Assembly: GCA_031404815.1 (NCBI GenBank)
Contig: JANNIH010000145.1
Span: forward strand, 22,208 to 86,207
Direction of reading: 5' to 3'
DNA: 64,000 nucleotides
From: DASYKS01 sp031404815
GTDB taxonomy: Bacteria > Acidobacteriota > Thermoanaerobaculia > Multivoradales > UBA5704
Shown: positions 60,939 through 64,000 of the stretch, one piece after another
Layout of the letters: the number at the start of each line of letters is the position of its first letter
Position numbering within the stretch: position 1 is the first letter of the stretch
The notes under the pieces: model-generated
Databases searched by the model: none
The model's input: only the letters and a program-made list of their open reading frames with translations
Told to the model about the DNA's origin: nothing
Program-made: the position numbers and the translations under genes

Positions 60939-61700
60939 TCACCGGTCTCCTCTCTTCAAACCGGGCTTCTGGCGGCGACGATAGGACTCGCCGTCGAGCA
61001 CGAGTTCGTAGGCCGCGTTGGTCAACCGGTCGATGACGCTCTGGGCCCTCAAGGGATCAGACATCGTCGCCAGCCATTCTTCCGGTTCGCGATTGGAAGT
61101 GACGATCGTGGAGTGTTTCTGGTGGCGCTCCAGGAGAATTTCGTAGAGGTCACGGCTCTCCGTGGGGTCGAGGGTGTCCAATCCGAAATCGTCGAGCACC
61201 AGCAGGTCGACGGCAAAGAGCCGACGCATCTCACGCTCGAGGCTGTGATCGAGCCGAGAGGCACGAAGCTGCTTGAGCAGGGCTTCGGTGCGCAGAAAGA
61301 GCACGCTATGACCGCGGCCGCATGCGATATGGCCCAGACCTGACGCCAGGTGGGTCTTGCCGACCCCGACCGGACCGAGGATCAGCACGTTGTGGTGCGC
61401 CTGGAGAAAGCGCAGCGAGGCCAGCTCCTGCAGGAGCTGGCGGTCCAGAGTGACCTTGGCCGTCTCATCCCAGACATCCAAGCGTAAGCCCGGATCGAGG
61501 CGGGCCTTCTCTGCGCGCATTCTCGTTGCCAGCTGGGTACGCCGCTCGCACTCCTCGGCCAAGACCAGCTCGAGAAAATCCTGGTGCGGCAGGGACCTTT
61601 CCCGAGCCAAACGCAAGCGCTCGGGCAGGGTCTCGGTCATCGGCGATAGCTTCAGCCGGCGTAGCGCGGCACGTAATTCCAGCGACAGAGGCTCACTCAT
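60939..61700 (-). CDS. istB: IS21 helper ATPase IstB
   Basis: 253 residues of the DnaC/IstB AAA+ family: Walker A GPVGVGKTHLASGL, Walker B VDLLVLDDFGLD and sensor VTSNREPEEW. It assembles on target DNA and stimulates the IstA transposase. ATG at 61700 with GGAGGGGATC upstream; it overlaps the end of istA by 8 bases, giving translational coupling. Sequence to 61886 in the same frame is unrelated shadow. Confidence 0.95.
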   Translation of the reverse strand: MSEPLSLELRAALRRLKLSPMTETLPERLRLARERSLPHQDFLELVLAEECERRTQLATRMRAEKARLDPGLRLDVWDETAKVTLDRQLLQELASLRFLQAHHNVLILGPVGVGKTHLASGLGHIACGRGHSVLFLRTEALLKQLRASRLDHSLEREMRRLFAVDLLVLDDFGLDTLDPTESRDLYEILLERHQKHSTIVTSNREPEEWLATMSDPLRAQSVIDRLTNAAYELVLDGESYRRRQKPGLKRGDR

Positions 61701-63255
61701 GATCCCCTCCGCGCAGCAGCTTGAATTCGCTTCGTAGGCGCAGAAACCGCAAAGGTTTCGTCGGAGGTTTTGCCGGCTCGGGACGGGTCGGTAGAGGGCT
61801 CCTTTCCACTGCCTGCTCCACCATCCGGACGACGCGTTGGACATCGACCACGTCGGCCTCCAGCGCCCGAGAGCACGCCTGATCAACGGCCTCCGCCGTG
61901 TACCGCCGCGCCAGGCCGAGCAGGCGGTACACGTGACGCAGACGGGTCCAGGGCTGCGGCGCCGTCAGCAAGCGCTCGGCGTAGGTGCCGATCGCCGGAC
62001 CGAATTCCTTCGCTTGCGAGAGCAGGGCCTGCTGGTCCCGGCAGGCGAGCTCCCGGACTCCCTCCGGATAATCCGTAGGATCTGTGCTTCGCTGACCTAC
62101 GCCCACCCGGGGATGGATTTTGATCAGCTGGCCCCGCAGGTAGATTCGCACCAGGTCGGCGCCCTGCCGCACCTGCACCCGCTCGCCGATGTACCGCGTC
62201 GGCACGGAGTACAGGGCTTTACCCGCAACCAGATGGTGATCCCGCTGGACCCTGACCTCGGTCCACGGTGCCACCTCATACGGCGTCTCCGGGGCCGGCA
62301 GAAGGTGCGGCAGCTCCTCGCTCGCAAAGTGCTCCGCCGGCCGCCGCCGGGTCGTGCCGTGGAGCCGCTGGCCCGCTTGGGTACGGCACCAGCGCTCGGC
62401 CGCCGCTTGCGCCTCAGCCAGCGTCACAAACGTTTCTCCCGCGAAAAACGACGTCTGGACGTACTGCACCGCACGCTCGACCCGCCCCTTGTCCTGCGGA
62501 TGGCGGACTCGCGCCGGATCGATCACGAAGGCCCGCGACTGCGAGTACTCCAGGAAGGCGGCGTTCAACCGAGGCGCATTCCGATCCGCCGTCGTCACGA
62601 TCGCCTTCAGGTTATCGGGGATCAAGACCCGGAAGACGCCACCGAAAAATCGCCACGCCGCCTCGCACCCGGCCACCACGTCGGCGACGCTCTGGTGATG
62701 GGTCAGCCAGACAAACATGTGCCGGCTCACGATCGCCGTCAACACCAACGCCCAGACCCGCCGCCTCCGCCCTTCCTCGCGGATCCATCCCACCGCACCG
62801 AAGTCCAGCTGAAGCTCCTCGCCCGGCTTGCCTTCGGCCAACCGCACCGTAACCTTCCTGCCGCCGAAACCAAGCTCTCTGGCCGCGTAGCGGTGCAGAG
62901 TCCGGTACGGCACCACTACCCCCGTGTGGCGGGTCAACAGCTCTTGGATCTTGCTCAACGGCACCTGCTGATCGAGCCAGCCCGCCAGGAGATCTCGATG
63001 CTTGGCGCAGACTGCCCACGTGCTGCCCCGTACACCGGGACCCTGCGCACGGACTCGACCGATGACCTCGCCGATCGCCGCGTCTTCCGGCGGCTCGCCC
63101 ATTCGGCACCCCGCCTGGTGGGCCGCTTTGATGTACCGACGGACCGTCTTGCGGTCCACTCCCGTACGGCGGGAAATCGACCGCTGAGCCTCGCCCGCGC
63201 TCCACAACCGAAGAACCTCTTTCACTTCGACCACGTGGACCTCCCGATAGGCCAT
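61693..63255 (-). CDS. istA: IS21 transposase IstA
   Basis: 520-residue DDE transposase. N-terminal HTH (EVKEVLRLWSAGEAQRSISRRTGVDRKTVRRYI), catalytic Asp in LQLDFGAVG, second Asp in LIPDNLKA and Glu in DKGRVERAVQ, then the C-terminal end-binding part. No frameshift or stop, so it may be active. Start at 63255 with GGAGGTGAGGAA upstream. Confidence 0.96.
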   Translation of the reverse strand: MAYREVHVVEVKEVLRLWSAGEAQRSISRRTGVDRKTVRRYIKAAHQAGCRMGEPPEDAAIGEVIGRVRAQGPGVRGSTWAVCAKHRDLLAGWLDQQVPLSKIQELLTRHTGVVVPYRTLHRYAARELGFGGRKVTVRLAEGKPGEELQLDFGAVGWIREEGRRRRVWALVLTAIVSRHMFVWLTHHQSVADVVAGCEAAWRFFGGVFRVLIPDNLKAIVTTADRNAPRLNAAFLEYSQSRAFVIDPARVRHPQDKGRVERAVQYVQTSFFAGETFVTLAEAQAAAERWCRTQAGQRLHGTTRRRPAEHFASEELPHLLPAPETPYEVAPWTEVRVQRDHHLVAGKALYSVPTRYIGERVQVRQGADLVRIYLRGQLIKIHPRVGVGQRSTDPTDYPEGVRELACRDQQALLSQAKEFGPAIGTYAERLLTAPQPWTRLRHVYRLLGLARRYTAEAVDQACSRALEADVVDVQRVVRMVEQAVERSPLPTRPEPAKPPTKPLRFLRLRSEFKLLRGGDHE

Positions 63256-63423
63256 TTCCTCACCTCCTGCTAAGCAGATGGCAAGCGCCTACCACATTTG
63301 GGCGGTCCCTTACCTGGCTAAATCGGCTCCTTCCTGGTCCCTAGCTCTGGCTAAAACCTACGCCTGCTGGGGGCATCCTCGTGGCTAACGACACCCGAGC
63401 GAGGCCGCTCGGGAGGACCAAGA

Positions 63424-64000
63424 ATGGCAGGTGGTCATGACCAACTCTGGAAGGATCTGATTCAGGCGTTTCCGGCCGACTTCGTACGGCTGGCGGGGCC
63501 GGATCTCGCGGCGCGGCTCGCTGGCACGATCGAGTTCCAGCCGGCGGAAGCCCATACGGGTGCCCCGCGCGGCAAGGAACGGAGGCTCGACCTGATCGCG
63601 TGGGTCGAGAATCGGAACGGCGAGCGGGCGCTGCTTCACGTCGAAATCGAGCTCAACTTCCGCACCGAGACGGCAGCGCGGCTCTTGGCGTACAACCGAG
63701 TGCTCGCCTTGCGCTTCGGTTTGCCGGTGCAGACCTTCGTGCTCTACCTGCACGGCGGTCCCGCGGGAGCCCAGGTGGTTGAGCATCTGGAAGTGGCGCT
63801 GGGTTTCGAAGGGAACCTCTTCCGCTATCGCAGCCTCGGCCTCTCGCGCTCGCGGGCCAAGGACTTCCTCGCGCGCCCCGAGCCGCTCGCCTGGGTCTGC
63901 GCGGCGCTCGCCCGGCCGCCTGGCCGGGACCGGCACGCTCTAAGGCGGAAGTGCCTCGCGCGGATTGCGGCAGCCAAGGGGCTCGACGACGCGTCGCGCT
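63424..64000 (+). CDS. Rpn-like PD-(D/E)XK nuclease, right end outside window
   Basis: 192 codons visible, open to the edge. Starts MAGGHDQLWKDLIQAFPADF and keeps the core of the nuclease family: RRLDLIAWV and ALLHVEIELN (catalytic Asp and Glu-x-Glu), VQTFVLYLHGG, RYRSLGLSRSRAKDFL and PEPLAWVCAAL. It is clearly a paralogue of the gene at 45388-46362 (same HDQLWKDL, HGGP and YRSLGLS segments). GGAGGACC precedes the ATG; a 7-bp hairpin (CCGAGCG/CGCTCGG) sits just upstream at 63395-63412. First gene to the right of the IS element. Confidence 0.88.
   Translation, partial: MAGGHDQLWKDLIQAFPADFVRLAGPDLAARLAGTIEFQPAEAHTGAPRGKERRLDLIAWVENRNGERALLHVEIELNFRTETAARLLAYNRVLALRFGLPVQTFVLYLHGGPAGAQVVEHLEVALGFEGNLFRYRSLGLSRSRAKDFLARPEPLAWVCAALARPPGRDRHALRRKCLARIAAAKGLDDASR

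Larger units (their letters stand above)
60720..63393. mobile_element. Complete IS21-family insertion sequence
   Basis: 2674 bp with terminal inverted repeats TGTCGTTAGCCAC (identical 13 bases at both ends; 17 of 18 if extended), TG...CA ends and a istB-istA pair transcribed leftward, the IS21 layout. Inner repeats of the end motif TTAGCCA-n-AGGGACC occur at 60725 and 60750 on the left and at 63315 and 63348 (complement) on the right, the multiple transposase binding sites typical of the family. I see no target-site duplication: the left flank reads ATAGAA and the right CCCGAG, so flanks have been rearranged or deleted since insertion. Confidence 0.92.

Overview
The window is high-GC, densely coded bacterial chromosome. 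Short-leader genes, frequent 4-bp ATGA start/stop overlaps, HslVU, a divergent Hfq, RicT, SelB, a B-type (ba3) oxidase with a tiny subunit IIa, a sigma/TPR pair and secreted BNR-repeat proteins would suit an Acidobacteriota-like (perhaps Thermoanaerobaculia-like) Gram-negative aerobe. That placement is inferred from gene content only; no rRNA is present.

Layout. 1-5.1 kb: carbamate kinase (running in from the left edge) and ornithine carbamoyltransferase, then, on the minus strand, a ba3-type oxidase operon (IIa-II-I) and a cupredoxin. 5.2-26.7 kb: a large accessory block that looks like one biosynthetic locus. A minus arm (SnoaL-like, MmgE/PrpD, and a giant FAAL-ACP-aminotransferase-acyl-ACP-reductase protein) faces a plus arm (acyl-CoA-dehydrogenase-like flavoprotein, small membrane protein, ferritin-like diiron protein, APH kinase, GNAT/Fem-like transferase, SDR-hydrolase fusion, DinB-like protein, ICMT-like methyltransferase). 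A pair of small basic minus-strand genes follows, then a membrane protein, an ABC1/UbiB kinase, a second SnoaL-like protein and a diheme cytochrome lipoprotein. 26.7-32.2 kb: GNAT, an APH-kinase/acyl-CoA dehydrogenase pair, DUF4331 and DUF4198 proteins. 32.2-42.0 kb: housekeeping run pta-purD-ricT-hfq-pdxA-yqeY-like-selB, a CoA-binding protein, three poorly known genes, OsmC. 42.1-46.4 kb: secreted protein and divergent Cys-rich MarR regulator with a palindromic operator candidate, CHAD-SixA, Rpn-like nuclease. 46.5-53.5 kb: Na+/solute symporter, hslVU, Fn3 lipoprotein, dapF, tyrS. 53.6-59.9 kb: sigma-like/TPR/ApbE-like operon, BNR protein, AraC regulator, YHS protein. 60-64 kb: decayed mobile region with a TIR-domain remnant, a 42-bp repeat array cut by a complete IS21-family element, and a second Rpn-like gene running off the right edge.

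Main hypothesis. The 5.2-26.7 kb block resembles an azoxy (N-N bond) natural-product pathway related to valanimycin but primed with a fatty amine. The giant protein would load a fatty acid (FAAL) onto its ACP, reduce it to the aldehyde (a cyanobacterial AAR-type domain with the catalytic Cys kept) and transaminate it. The flavoprotein would N-hydroxylate the amine (as VlmH), the Fem/GNAT-like protein could add an aminoacyl group, the membrane protein plus the ExxH/ExxH diiron protein (as VlmB) could form and oxidise the N-N bond, and the kinase with the MmgE/PrpD enzyme mirrors the VlmJ/VlmK phosphorylation-elimination end step. The individual families are recognisable; the assembled pathway and its product are inference.
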